A model generated the notes under the pieces. It was given only the letters and a program-made list of their open reading frames with translations. It searched no databases and was not told where the DNA came from. Source: DLAJ01 sp023663615 (GTDB lineage Bacteria > Bacillota > Clostridia > Lachnospirales > Lachnospiraceae). From it: 64,000 bases of DNA. The translations under genes and the position numbers were made by a program. Of this stretch, positions 34,663 through 44,663 are shown one piece after another. The DNA is taken from positions 1 through 64,000 of the forward strand of contig JAMPHA010000006.1 of the NCBI GenBank assembly GCA_023663615.1, given 5' to 3'. Position 1 is the stretch's first letter; the number at the start of each line of letters is the position of its first letter.

Positions 34663-36415
34663 ATGAGTAAATACATTACGCAGAAAAAGGTTTATTTTTT
34701 GCCTATTTTATTTTGACCCTGCTGGCGTCCGTGGGAAGTATCGCTTTTGCGTTTGTCTTGAGCGAGGTGATCAATCAGGCGGCGGCGGGAAATATGCGGG
34801 GACTGGTCAGAGCGATCATGGGAGGCGTGATCTTTGTTTTCGCAGTCGCTATTTGCGAATATCTCTATGACAGAGTGATGAACCGTATGCTTTATCATGC
34901 CGGGACCGCACTGAAAAATGATCTGTTCCGCGCCTATTTCCGAAAAAACTATGCGGATTATGAAAAAGGGAACAGCGCGCAATACATCAACGAGATCACC
35001 AATAATGTGAACACCTTCTCGGATGTGTATTTTACGAATGTGCTACAGCTTCCGATGGTCGTTCTTGTGTTTGTGATTGCGGTTGTTCTCTGTATGATGA
35101 TCGAGCCGACGATGCTGTTGGTGATCGTGGCGTTTTCCGTGGTGATCGCCGTAGTTTCGAAGAAATGCGGACAAGTGCTGCAAAACAGTACCGGCGCGTT
35201 TGCGGAGGGAGCGGAGACGTATCTTTCCGCGATTAAGGATTTTTTTGCAGGTTATCGCCTGATCAAAAATTATGACCGCACCGCAGCAATCCTGTCATTG
35301 CATGAGAAGGAAAACACGAAAGTGGAACGGCTGAGAGAAAAAGCAGCAACGACAGAAGCATGTATGCGCGGGTCAATGAATTATTGGGACTGGCATCGAC
35401 GCTGACCATTATGGGTGTGGCGGGTGTGTTTGCCGTCAAGAGTTCCTTTGAGATTGGGATTGTATTTGCGTTTGGTCAGCTTGCGGGCAAGATCATGTCG
35501 CCGATCATGCAGGCGTCCGGTATTTATGTGCAGCTTCGATCGGCAAAAGCCTTGAGCGGGAAGTTTGGCGAGAGCCTGCGGTCGGGCATGGAAAATCGGC
35601 AGAAAACGGTGAAAAAGACGACATTTTCGGAGGGGATCGCGGTGCGGGAGCTGCGCTTCGCCTATCGGCAGGAGGAGGGCGCGGCGGCATCCGCAGAGGA
35701 GTTATCGGCACGGGAAACAGAGTGTGCCGCAGTATCCGCGGAGGAGTTATCGGCACGGGAAGCAGGGAACGCGGCGGTATCTGCGGCGGAGGACGGAATG
35801 CGCAGGAAGCCGGGCGTGGTTTTAGAACATGTGAATATGACATTCCGTAAGGGCGGAAAGTACCTGATCACGGGGGAAAGCGGGGCGGGGAAGAGTACGC
35901 TTCTTCATCTTCTTGCCGGATTCTATGACGATTACGAGGGAAGCCTGAAATATGACGATGCGGAAGTGCGCGACATGGATGAGGAGAGTCTGCATTCGTT
36001 AGTCAGCGTTGTGTCTCAGGAGGCGTTTCTTTTTAACGACACATTGAAAAATAATATGACGTTATATGACGACGGTTATGGGCAGGAAGAGATTCAGAGA
36101 GCAATCTGTCTTGCCGGTCTGGAGGGGCTTGTAAAAGGATTTTCAGATGGCGTTCACATGGGATTGGACGCGGTGGTATCCGAGAACGGCAGTAATTTTT
36201 CGGGTGGCGAAAAGCAGCGGATCAATCTTGCGAGAGCAATCCTGCGGAGGTCGCCGGTCCTGCTGCTGGATGAGTTTACAGCCAGTCTTGATGAAAAAAC
36301 GGCGGAGGAAGTAGAGCAGGCTGTCTTAAACCTGAAAGATGTTACGGTTCTTTTTGTCACGCATAAGGTGAACGAAAAACTGGCGGGGCGCTATGACGGA
36401 AGGTATGAAGTGTAG
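34663..36415 (+). pseudogene. ABC exporter (membrane domain plus ATPase) broken by two frameshifts
   Basis: Three frames together spell one half-size exporter of about 584 aa. ATG 34663 starts SKYITQKK, then an A5 tract at 34684-34688 (A6 would restore the frame) leads into FFAYFILTLLASVGS, a six-helix membrane domain. A second one-base loss near 35358-35367 shifts from ...ATTEACM to ARVNELLGLAS. The ATPase follows with Walker A GESGAGKSTL, signature NFSGGEKQ and Walker B VLLLDEF. A 15-residue unit repeated about 2.4 times (AEELSARE) is inserted between membrane and ATPase domains. Either a recent pseudogene or two sequencing errors; the shorter frames at 34713-35405 and 35360-36415 are its pieces. 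Confidence 0.75.
35681..35790 (+). repeat. 45-bp in-frame tandem repeat in the ABC exporter linker
   Basis: Units at 35681-35725 and 35726-35770 and a partial third encode AA(A/V)SAEELSARE plus three variable residues. The insertion lies between the transmembrane and ATPase domains, where ABC exporters normally have only a short linker. Confidence 0.85.
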
Positions 36416-36432
36416 AAACGGGGGGACTGTTC

Positions 36433-38703
36433 ATGGACAGAGAGGAAGCGAGAAAAAAAGCGGAACAACTGGTCGATCAGATGACGGTGGAGGAAATGGC
36501 GTCACAGCTTCGGTTCGACGCGCCGGCGATCGAGCGGCTGAGCGTACCGGAATATAATTGGTGGAACGAGGGACTTCACGGCGTAGCGCGCGCGGGGACG
36601 GCGACGATGTTCCCGCAGGCGATCGCGCTTGCGGCGGCATTTGACGAGGAGCTGATGCGGGGAGTGGGCGACGTGATCGCCACGGAAGGCAGGGCAAAAT
36701 ATAACGAGAGCGTCCGCCACGGGGACCGCGATATTTATAAGGGACTGACATTCTGGTCGCCGAATATCAATATTTTCCGCGACCCAAGATGGGGCAGGGG
36801 ACATGAAACGTATGGTGAAGATCCTTATTTAACGGGGGCGCTGGGCTGCGCGTTTATCCGCGGTCTTCAGGGTGAGGGCGACGGCGTGCCCTACTTAAAG
36901 CTTTCGGCGTGCGCCAAGCATTTCGCGGTGCATTCGGGACCGGAAGCGGTGCGTCATTCTTTTGACGCTGTCGTGAGCGAAAAGGACTTGCACGAGACAT
37001 ATCTGCCTGCGTTCGAGCGCTGTGTGCGGGAGGCGCATGTGGAATCCGTCATGGGCGCCTACAACCGAACGAACGGGGAGCCCTGCTGCGGGCATCCGCA
37101 CCTGATCGGTGAGATTCTGCGCGGGGAGTGGCAGTTTGAGGGGCATTTTGTGTCCGACTGCTGGGCGGTGCAGGATTTTCATATGCATCATCATGTGACG
37201 GAGAATGCGGAGGAGTCCGCGGCGCTCGCATTAAATAACGGCTGTGATGTTAATTGCGGCTGCACCTATCAGAAACTGTTAAATGCGTACGGCTTAGGAA
37301 TGGTGTCGCGCGAGACGATCCGGGAATCGGCGGTGCGGCTGTTTACGACGCGCTATCTGCTCGGCATGTTCGAGGAGACGCCCTACGATAAGATTCCTTA
37401 TGAAAAGGTGGACTGTGCGGAACACCGCGCGCTTGCCGTGCAGGCGGCGCGGGAAAGCCTTGTCCTGTTAAAAAATGACGGGATTTTGCCGTTTTCGCGC
37501 GAGCATATCCGCACGCTGGCGGTCATCGGACCAAATGCGGACAGCAGGAGGGCGCTGATCGGCAATTATCACGGAACGGCGTCGGAGTATGTGACGGTGC
37601 TTGACGGTATCCGGGAGCAGGCGGGCGAAGATATTCGTATTCTTTACAGCGAGGGAAGTCATCTGTTTTTGGAAAAAGGAGACGGACTTGCGAAACCGCA
37701 CCATCTGATCTCGGAGGCGCAGACCGTGGCGGAGCACGCCGACGCGGTCGTACTGTGCCTCGGTCTGGACGAGACGCTGGAGGGCGAAGAGGGCGACGCG
37801 GGAAACGCGGACGCTTCGGGGGATAAAACAGACCTACAGCTCCCGGCGTCGCAGAGAAAACTGCTGGAGAGCGTGCTTGCGGTCGGGAAGCCGACGATCG
37901 TCTGTATGCTTGCGGGAAGTGCGATCGACATGAGTTTTGCGGCGGAGCATGCATCCGCGATCATGCAGGTGTGGTATCCGGGCGCGCTCGGCGGCAGGGC
38001 GGTCGCGGAAGCGCTGTTCGGCGTATATTCGCCGTCCGGCAAGCTGCCGATTACATTGTATCGGGATCTTGACGGGCTGCCGGAATTTACCGATTATTCC
38101 ATGAAGGGCAGGACCTACCGTTATCTGGAAAAAGAGCCGCTCTACCCGTTCGGGTACGGGCTGACCTATGGAAAGGTCGTGCTGGAGGAATGCGGGCTTG
38201 CAGAGCATCCGGAGACATCTGCGTGTGAAGCAACGGTAGAGCCGCCGGAGACATCTGCGCGTAAAGCAATAACAGAGCCGCGGCGGAGCGGAGTGCCTGC
38301 GGACATGGAAGTGCAGACGACGAAAGGCGTGCCGTTACAGGCGGACAGCGGCGGCGCACTGCAAGTCATAACAGTGGACCGGGATCATTATGAAAAGGCG
38401 GCGGATGAGGGAACAACAGTGTACGCCGTCGTGCGAAACGAAAGTAAGACGGAACTTTCCGAGGTGCTTCAAGTGTATGTGCGGGTGGAGGGAAGCGGAA
38501 ACGAAGTGAAACACCACCGCCTTTGCGCCTTCCAAAGAGTTTCCCTGCAGCCCGGCGGACGCAAGCGGGTGACACTGCCGGTCAGGGCGCAGGCGTTTGA
38601 GACGGTAAACGAACAGGGACAATCCTGTGCAGACGGGAAAAGCGCGAACTTGTTCGTCGGCTTCGGACAGCCGGATAAAAGGACGCTGGAACTACTTGCG
38701 TGA
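36433..38703 (+). CDS. Glycoside hydrolase family 3 beta-xylosidase/beta-glucosidase
   Basis: 756 aa, no signal peptide, so cytoplasmic. NWWNEGLHGVARAG, TMFPQAIALAAAFD and DPRWGRGHETYGEDP are typical of GH3 xylosidase-like enzymes. The nucleophile is Asp242 in FVSDCWAVQDF. The (alpha/beta)6 domain follows (VIGPNADSRRALIGNYHG) and a fibronectin-III-like end. Between these, near residues 593-620, sits a 12-residue coding duplication (PETSA(C/R)(E/K)A). It would release xylose or glucose from short oligosaccharides, matching the xylulokinase upstream. Start 36433 has a GGGGGA site. Confidence 0.9.
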   Translation: MDREEARKKAEQLVDQMTVEEMASQLRFDAPAIERLSVPEYNWWNEGLHGVARAGTATMFPQAIALAAAFDEELMRGVGDVIATEGRAKYNESVRHGDRDIYKGLTFWSPNINIFRDPRWGRGHETYGEDPYLTGALGCAFIRGLQGEGDGVPYLKLSACAKHFAVHSGPEAVRHSFDAVVSEKDLHETYLPAFERCVREAHVESVMGAYNRTNGEPCCGHPHLIGEILRGEWQFEGHFVSDCWAVQDFHMHHHVTENAEESAALALNNGCDVNCGCTYQKLLNAYGLGMVSRETIRESAVRLFTTRYLLGMFEETPYDKIPYEKVDCAEHRALAVQAARESLVLLKNDGILPFSREHIRTLAVIGPNADSRRALIGNYHGTASEYVTVLDGIREQAGEDIRILYSEGSHLFLEKGDGLAKPHHLISEAQTVAEHADAVVLCLGLDETLEGEEGDAGNADASGDKTDLQLPASQRKLLESVLAVGKPTIVCMLAGSAIDMSFAAEHASAIMQVWYPGALGGRAVAEALFGVYSPSGKLPITLYRDLDGLPEFTDYSMKGRTYRYLEKEPLYPFGYGLTYGKVVLEECGLAEHPETSACEATVEPPETSARKAITEPRRSGVPADMEVQTTKGVPLQADSGGALQVITVDRDHYEKAADEGTTVYAVVRNESKTELSEVLQVYVRVEGSGNEVKHHRLCAFQRVSLQPGGRKRVTLPVRAQAFETVNEQGQSCADGKSANLFVGFGQPDKRTLELLA
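38200..38275 (+). repeat. 36-bp in-frame duplication inside the GH3 gene
   Basis: Two copies sharing CCGGAGACATCTGCG encode PETSACEATVEP and PETSARKAITEP. They lie in the linker before the C-terminal domain. Confidence 0.75.
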
Positions 38704-38861
38704 ACAGGCGGCGCGCATACGCACACTGACAGAAAATGCGCGCAAACACCGGAAAATGGGCATCCGCAACCCCAAATTGACAAAAAAATATGCAAAAGCA
38801 ACTTCAAATTGGTAGTGTTGACATGCATGTAAGGCTAGAATGAAGCCCATAAGGAGGGATG

Positions 38862-39824
38862 ATGAAAATGAATTTTGCACAGAATTTACAAACCATCAGA
38901 ACAAGAAATGGGCTGACACAGGAACAGCTTGCGGAGGAACTTGACGTCACGCGTCAGTCCGTATCAAAATGGGAGAGCGGCATGAGCTTTCCCGAAATGG
39001 AGACGATCTTAAAGATCTGTGATCGATATGGGGTGGGACTTGACGAGCTTTTGCGGGGCAGTGTGGAGCAGCGTAACGAGGAGGAGGCAAAAGGTTTTGT
39101 CCGCCACATCAAGACGTTCAGTCTCCAGATGGCGATCGCGATCCCGGCGATCATTATGGCATTGGCGGTTGTGACGCTTTTAGATGGGATCGCATCGGAA
39201 CAGATCATGGGAGTGATTTTCCTGACGGTCGTGACAGCATCCGTGATCACGAGCATTGTTTCGGGAATGGAGCATTCCCGCTATGTGAAAAAGCACCCGA
39301 ACGTGCAGCCGGTTTGCACGGAGAAGGAAGTGGAGCGCGCGGACCGCAGGTTTTCCTGGGCGATCGCGGGCGGCGTCGGTCTGATTCTGTTTGGTCTGAT
39401 CGTTTCTTCCTATGTGGACGACGCTTACGATCGGGTCCTTTATTCAAATGCGTCGGGAGCGGTGTTTTTGGCGGCCGTCGCGGCGGCAGTCGGCATTTTT
39501 ATTTTTTTCGGGATTCGGCGCAGTCTGTATCATGTCGAGGAATATAATAAGGAAAATGCCCGCGAAAAAACAAGAACAAGGGCGGAAAAAGTAACGAGTG
39601 CGGTCAGCGGGGTGATCATGCTGCTTGCGACCTGTGTATTTCTTGTATGGGGATTTTGGGGAATGCCCGGCGGGACGTATTCCGGGGATTGGAAGGATTA
39701 CGCGGGGCATTGGGGCATTTCATGGATCGTGTTTCCTGTCGGCGGTATCCTGTGCGCGGTCGCGAGTATTGTGATCCACGCGGTCATGGTAAAAGAGGAA
39801 GAGCGGGATCGGGAAGATGCCTGA
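38862..39824 (+). CDS. XRE-family regulator with membrane C-terminus
   Basis: Residues 1-65 are a Cro/C1-type helix-turn-helix (GLTQEQLAEELDVTRQSVSKWESG). The remainder has about six hydrophobic segments (LQMAIAIPAIIMALAVVTLL, AVFLAAVAAAVGIFIFFGI, and others), so the DNA-binding domain is held at the membrane. No ligand or target is known. Three in-frame ATGs (38859, 38862, 38868) follow AAGGAGGG; 38862 has a usable 4-nt spacing and 38868 is also possible. The short gap upstream has a TTGACA at 38817 but no well-spaced -10. Confidence 0.82.
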   Translation: MKMNFAQNLQTIRTRNGLTQEQLAEELDVTRQSVSKWESGMSFPEMETILKICDRYGVGLDELLRGSVEQRNEEEAKGFVRHIKTFSLQMAIAIPAIIMALAVVTLLDGIASEQIMGVIFLTVVTASVITSIVSGMEHSRYVKKHPNVQPVCTEKEVERADRRFSWAIAGGVGLILFGLIVSSYVDDAYDRVLYSNASGAVFLAAVAAAVGIFIFFGIRRSLYHVEEYNKENAREKTRTRAEKVTSAVSGVIMLLATCVFLVWGFWGMPGGTYSGDWKDYAGHWGISWIVFPVGGILCAVASIVIHAVMVKEEERDREDA

Positions 39825-39925
39825 GCGCTTGTCAAACCCGTCAGCGCGTTTTATAATGAGGAGGAATCCGGCGTGTGTTTCACGCGGATCAGAACGATGA
39901 TAAAAAGCAAAGGCGGGTCAGGCTT

Positions 39926-41356
39926 ATGAAAAAAAAGAAATGGTGCTGCGCGGGGATGGCGATGATCTTCCTGCTTTGGGCGCTTGCAGGCTGCGGTGCG
40001 GGCGGGCGTGACGGCGGTGATGCGAACGGAGCGGGAAGCGGCGCGCAGGGCGGCGGCGTAAGCGGAACGGAAAGCGGCGCGCAGGGCAGTGCAGACGGAA
40101 CGGGAAATGGCGCGCAGGACGGCGGCGAAAGCGCCGATGGTGCGGAAAACGGAGCGGGATCAGAAAGCGGCGGACAAAGCGGAAGTGACGGAAGCGCCGC
40201 CGGGGCGGATGCACAGGACGGTATGCAGGCGCCGCCGACCGATTACGTGTCAGAGGAGCTGTACGCCTCCGCCGATCAGTGGGGAAGCTGCGATGACGCG
40301 GCGCTGGCGGCGGTCATGCGCAAAGCGGAGAACGGCGAGCCGGTGACGATCGCCTGTATCGGCGGTTCTATCACGCAGGGAACGATCTCGAACGGCAGCG
40401 ACGACCGCGAGGTCGCAGGAAAGAAATGCTACGCCGATCTTTATTTTTCCTGGTGGGAGCAGACATTTCCGGAGACGGACTTTACGTTCATTAACGCAGG
40501 AATCGGCGCGACGGATTCTTATATCGGCGTCCATAGAGTGCAAAAGGATGTGCTTGATTTTGAACCGGACCTGGTGCTTGTGGAGTTTTCCGTGAATGAT
40601 GCGGATTCTCTTACCTTTAAGACGACGTATGACAATCTGGTGCGGCGGATTCTTCTGGCGGACAACCATCCGGCGGCCATGCTTCTTTTCATGGGGCAGA
40701 CGAACGGCGCCACGGCGCAGGGCTCGCATGTGCTGGTCGGATTTAATTACAAGCTTCCGATGGTGAGCTATGCAAGCTTGATTCAGGACATGATGGAGCA
40801 GGAGGTATATACGGAAAAGCAGCTTTCGGGCGATGAGGTGCATCCGTCGGCGCTCGGTCATGCGATCACGGGAGAAATTTTGTGGAAGTATCTCAATGCG
40901 GTCTATATGCAGAGAAACGAGCTGCCGGAGCCGCAGATATTCAATATGGACGCCGTGACGCGCGAAATATATCTGAACGCGTCCATTCTGGACAGTGAGA
41001 CGATCACGCCGCTCGATTTCGGCAGTTTTGAGGAAAGCAGCAAATTTCAGCCGTTCCCGAATGACTGGACCTGTGAAGGCGGCGAGGGCGGCATCGTATT
41101 TGAAGCGAGCTTTCAGAGACTGGGGATTCTTTATCATCGGACCGTGGACGGTCTTAGCGGTCAGTTTGACGTTCTGGTTGACGGCGAGCGCGTGGCGACC
41201 TTAAACGCAGATTTTACGGGCGGATGGGGGAACTGCGCGGAGGCGCGGGAAGTTTTTGCCGGGGACGCGGCGGAAACGCATACCGTGGAGATCAGAAAGG
41301 CGGCGGATTCCACAGGCGATGTGTTTACGGTTTTGGGATTGATGACAGCCGGGTAG
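39926..41356 (+). CDS. Lipoprotein SGNH/GDSL-type esterase with low-complexity linker
   Basis: 476 aa. The lipobox LAGC follows a basic, hydrophobic signal. Residues about 28-100 are a Gly/Ser/Ala/Asp-rich linker with repeated SGAQG/NGAQD units. The SGNH domain shows GGSITQG (nucleophile Ser), NAGIGATDS (Gly block), VEFSVND (Asn block) and DEVHPSALGH (Asp-x-x-His). The C-terminal 120 residues are beta-rich and carbohydrate-binding-like. It probably removes acyl groups from polysaccharides at the cell surface. ATG 39926 gives the signal peptide; the in-frame ATG at 39875 would add a charged leader and is not favoured. Confidence 0.85.
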   Translation: MKKKKWCCAGMAMIFLLWALAGCGAGGRDGGDANGAGSGAQGGGVSGTESGAQGSADGTGNGAQDGGESADGAENGAGSESGGQSGSDGSAAGADAQDGMQAPPTDYVSEELYASADQWGSCDDAALAAVMRKAENGEPVTIACIGGSITQGTISNGSDDREVAGKKCYADLYFSWWEQTFPETDFTFINAGIGATDSYIGVHRVQKDVLDFEPDLVLVEFSVNDADSLTFKTTYDNLVRRILLADNHPAAMLLFMGQTNGATAQGSHVLVGFNYKLPMVSYASLIQDMMEQEVYTEKQLSGDEVHPSALGHAITGEILWKYLNAVYMQRNELPEPQIFNMDAVTREIYLNASILDSETITPLDFGSFEESSKFQPFPNDWTCEGGEGGIVFEASFQRLGILYHRTVDGLSGQFDVLVDGERVATLNADFTGGWGNCAEAREVFAGDAAETHTVEIRKAADSTGDVFTVLGLMTAG

Positions 41357-41365
41357 ATTGAAAAA

Positions 41366-42058
41366 TCAAAGAAACCACTCCCGAAGCTGCTCAGAGTGTG
41401 TGAGCAGCGGGCGGTATGCAAAGATGAGACAGGCGCCGGCGACGTTTAGGATCACGTCGTCAATATCCGCCTGCCCGACCATGGTCAGGAATTGAATGCC
41501 CTCCATCGCTGTTACGGACAGAATCATGGTAGGCAGAAAATACCGCCATTTTGTCTGCCTGCGCGGCCAGATGACGGGCAGAAATATGGCGCAGGGCATG
41601 GCGGCGACCAGATTTCCCAATAAGTTTGCCACAATCAGCCGGACAGACATATTTTGGTTGCGGTATGCGCGCATATACATGGAGATCGAGCGGAACGGTC
41701 TCAGATTACAATATAGTTTGAAGTGTTCTCTTGTAAACGGCTCTGCCTCCCAAATGTTGCGGTCCACAAATGCGCGGCGGAAAGAGCTCTTGAGGAAAAG
41801 AAGCGTTGCGGCGGCAATGACATAGATGAGGAACATCCGGATATAAGCCTGACGGCGGATCCTGCTTTTTTCAGATGGATCCGCTGTGTGCCGCATCCGG
41901 TATGTCATATCGAGAAACAACACAAAAATAGGGGTGGCATACATCAAAAGCTTCTGCCTGCCACCCATTGTATACGACGGATTCAGATCGATATACAGTC
42001 CGATTGCGACGATCATGAACGCAAAAGTAACTGCCACAGTATGATACCATTTTTTCAT
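41366..42058 (-). CDS. VanZ-like membrane protein
   Basis: 230 aa with five or six hydrophobic segments. The C-terminal half matches VanZ: NLRPFRSI, NLLGNLVAAMPCAIFLPVIW, Glu/Gln in TAMEGIQFLT and DIDDVILNVAGA. The family is linked to lipid-carrier or glycopeptide-tolerance functions but has no firm reaction. It converges on the SGNH gene, the stops being 9 nt apart, and lies downstream of spoVT with a 19-nt gap, so the two may be co-transcribed. Confidence 0.85.
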   Translation of the reverse strand: MKKWYHTVAVTFAFMIVAIGLYIDLNPSYTMGGRQKLLMYATPIFVLFLDMTYRMRHTADPSEKSRIRRQAYIRMFLIYVIAAATLLFLKSSFRRAFVDRNIWEAEPFTREHFKLYCNLRPFRSISMYMRAYRNQNMSVRLIVANLLGNLVAAMPCAIFLPVIWPRRQTKWRYFLPTMILSVTAMEGIQFLTMVGQADIDDVILNVAGACLIFAYRPLLTHSEQLREWFL

Positions 42059-42077
42059 AATCCGAACGTACGGAGCG

Positions 42078-42620
42078 TTACTGCTCCATCTGCTTTCCGA
42101 GAAATCCTGCTGCGGAGAGGATCATTTTCTGCTCCGGCTCTCCCATTCTGGCCTTGCTGTCGGTGTCCGCTAAGATCACGGTGCCGATCACGTCCCCTTC
42201 GCAGATGATGGGAGTCAGCGCGACATGCTGATATTCCTCTGCGCCGTCTCCTATTATAATATAACTCCTCTCGCCCTTTGATGCAATCATTGTTTCGCGT
42301 CGGTCCATTTTTTCTTCCAACTGCTTACTGATCGGTTTGCCGAGCAGATTTTTTCCGCCGCCCGCATTGGCGATGAACTGGTCCCGGTCCGTGACGAATG
42401 CCGTATGGCCGGATACCGCCGCCAAAGAATCGGCGTACTGTTTTGCAAAATCGCCGATCTCGCCGATGGGGGAATATTTTTTCAGAATGATCTCTCCCTC
42501 GTGATCGGTAAAAATTTCAAGCGGATCGCTCTCGCGGATGCGGAGCGTGCGCCGGATCTCTTTTGGGATCACCACCCGTCCGAGATCATCTATTCTTCTT
42601 ACAATGCCTGTTGCTTTCAT
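42078..42620 (-). CDS. spoVT: Stage V sporulation protein T
   Basis: 180 aa, the usual length. Residues 1-50 form an AbrB-type swapped-hairpin DNA-binding domain (KATGIVRRIDDLGRVVIPKE), followed by a GAF-like domain. SpoVT tunes sigma-G-dependent genes in the forespore. ATG 42620 follows GGAGGG by 9 nt. Together with spoVG it indicates that the organism is, or descends from, a spore former. Confidence 0.95.
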   Translation of the reverse strand: MKATGIVRRIDDLGRVVIPKEIRRTLRIRESDPLEIFTDHEGEIILKKYSPIGEIGDFAKQYADSLAAVSGHTAFVTDRDQFIANAGGGKNLLGKPISKQLEEKMDRRETMIASKGERSYIIIGDGAEEYQHVALTPIICEGDVIGTVILADTDSKARMGEPEQKMILSAAGFLGKQMEQ

Positions 42621-42825
42621 AGAAATAAACCCTCCGTCTACCCCAATAGTCATTTTTTGCTGATACTATTATCTGTAAAAAAAGAAGCCTTATACTAAGA
42701 TAAAAAACAATTTTTGAAACAAACAAACGCTAAATTCGTAAAAAGTGATGGAAATTATAAAAAAACATGATATTATAGAAGTGACACGTTTTAATGATGA
42801 TGAAGAGACGGAAGAGGGAGGAAGT

Positions 42826-44616
42826 ATGCAGGATAATAACAATCCGATGAACGGACAGCCGGAAGGACAGAATCCGTACAGCATGAATCAGGGATTCGGG
42901 ACGGATCAGCCGGGCGATGTCACACAGCCGTTTCAGGCAGCCGATGCAAATCAGGGATACGGTGTGAATCAGCCGGGCGTGAACCAGGGTTACAACATGG
43001 ACGCGGGCGGCGACATGAATATGAATCAGGGATACGGTATGAACCAGCCGGGCATGAACCAAGGCTATAACATGGGCGCGGGCGGCGACATGAATCAGGG
43101 CTATAACATGGGTGCAGGCAGCGACATGAATCAGGGCTATAACATGGGCGCAGGCAGCGACATGAATCAGGGCTATAACATGGGCGCAGGTCAGCCGAAC
43201 ATGAACCAGGGCTATAACATGGGCACAGGTCAGCCGAACATGAACCAAGGCTATAATATGGGCGCAGGTCAGCCGAACATGAACCAGGGCTATAACATGG
43301 GCGCGGGCGGCGACATGAACCAGGGCTATAACATGAACCAGCCGGGCGGCGGATACCAGAATCCGGCATATGGGTACGGCGCGGGAGGTCCCGGTTACCA
43401 GCAGCAGCAAAAGCAGAACAAGAAAAAGCTTGGCGCGATCGTCGCGGCGATTGCCGTGATCCTTGTTGCGATCATAGGAATCATTATCGGTGTTGTGCTG
43501 AATAAGGATGACGAGCCGGAAGACGGTCCCGGTACCTTTGCGACAGGCCCGACCGCCGCACCGAGGGAAGAGGTGACACCGGAGCCGACGGAGGAGCCGA
43601 CCCCCGAACCCGATCCGGAACCGACGGACGAGCCGGAACCGACAGAGGAGCCGGAGGAGCTGGACGTGCCGGAGATCGATCCGAATCTTGCCGTGCAGGG
43701 TTCCGTAACGGATTCCCGTGCTTCTTTTACCGGATATTACGGGGAAAATTACATTTTGATTAAGAATAACCAGTGGGATGATTATAATCTCGTCTACGCG
43801 GATACGCAGGAAGCTTATGCGTTAGTTGACACAGATGTCAGATATTTTACCGTGATTGACGGGGACGTTTATTATACGTCAAGGGACGCCGATACGGGGA
43901 CGTATTCTTTCTGGAAGATCGCAATAAGGAACGGTGCCGAGCCGGAGCTTTTGCTGGACGGTACGCAGGTGTGCGCATTCTCTTATTATGAGGGACTGAT
44001 CTACTACGATAATTATGACGATTATTATGAGCTGTACTGCTATGATCCGGTAACGGGCAGCAATGAGAAAGTGGATTACGATTCGCTCGGTTACTATTAT
44101 ATTTTGGACGGCTATGTGTATTACGAGCGCATGGATGATAAGACGATGTGTAAGATGAGGCTGGACGGTACGGATAAGCAGACATTATTTGCGCTTTCCG
44201 ATTACGGACTTGAGAATCTCAGCTGCCTGACCGCGTTCAATGTCGGCGGTTATGTATTCTTTGCATTCAATACGCCGGCGGGAGAACTGCTTCTGACGAC
44301 GGAGGATGGCGGCGCTTATGAACTGATCGCGGAAGATCTGATGGATTTTGACTTAAATCAGGACATTTACTATGCGGACGGTTCGATTTATTATTCCGCG
44401 CAGAACGGCACGGAAGTGCATAAGCTTGATATTGCGGAATACTTAAACGACGCGGATATGGAGACAATTCCGGACAGCATTATCTGCGATGACAGCTTCT
44501 ACTATTTTGAAGTAACGGACGGACTCATTTATGTCGAGCTTTACGGCGGCAATAATGAGGTCGAGGTCATGGATTATCAGACGGGTGAGATTTACAATAC
44601 CTTTGATTTTTCCTAA
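42826..44616 (+). CDS. Membrane protein: Asn/Gln/Gly/Tyr/Met repeat domain, TM helix, DUF5050-like propeller
   Basis: 596 aa. Residues about 20-190 are low complexity, dominated by about nine NQGYNMGAG(S/G)DM or NQGYNMGAGQPNM units. A lysine cluster and one membrane helix follow (LGAIVAAIAVILVAIIGIII), then a Thr/Pro/Glu linker. The last 310 residues form repeated beta blocks with DGxxYY motifs (DUF5050-like propeller). With the lysines preceding the helix, the repeat domain should be cytoplasmic and the propeller outside. GGGAGG lies 4 nt before ATG 42826. Function unknown. It shares the propeller type with the 56567 gene. Confidence 0.75.
   Translation: MQDNNNPMNGQPEGQNPYSMNQGFGTDQPGDVTQPFQAADANQGYGVNQPGVNQGYNMDAGGDMNMNQGYGMNQPGMNQGYNMGAGGDMNQGYNMGAGSDMNQGYNMGAGSDMNQGYNMGAGQPNMNQGYNMGTGQPNMNQGYNMGAGQPNMNQGYNMGAGGDMNQGYNMNQPGGGYQNPAYGYGAGGPGYQQQQKQNKKKLGAIVAAIAVILVAIIGIIIGVVLNKDDEPEDGPGTFATGPTAAPREEVTPEPTEEPTPEPDPEPTDEPEPTEEPEELDVPEIDPNLAVQGSVTDSRASFTGYYGENYILIKNNQWDDYNLVYADTQEAYALVDTDVRYFTVIDGDVYYTSRDADTGTYSFWKIAIRNGAEPELLLDGTQVCAFSYYEGLIYYDNYDDYYELYCYDPVTGSNEKVDYDSLGYYYILDGYVYYERMDDKTMCKMRLDGTDKQTLFALSDYGLENLSCLTAFNVGGYVFFAFNTPAGELLLTTEDGGAYELIAEDLMDFDLNQDIYYADGSIYYSAQNGTEVHKLDIAEYLNDADMETIPDSIICDDSFYYFEVTDGLIYVELYGGNNEVEVMDYQTGEIYNTFDFS
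42943..43350 (+). repeat. 36/39-bp in-frame repeat array in the membrane propeller gene
   Basis: About nine imperfect copies containing ATGAACCAGGGCTATAACAT or near variants. Two unit types alternate in blocks: 36 bp (…GAGSDM) and 39 bp (…GAGQPNM). Neighbouring copies are nearly identical at silent sites, indicating recent slippage or unequal exchange. Confidence 0.88.
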
Positions 44617-44663
44617 GCCTTGACAAACAGGAAAGCGGCGCCTGCAAGAGGTGGTGAACGAGC

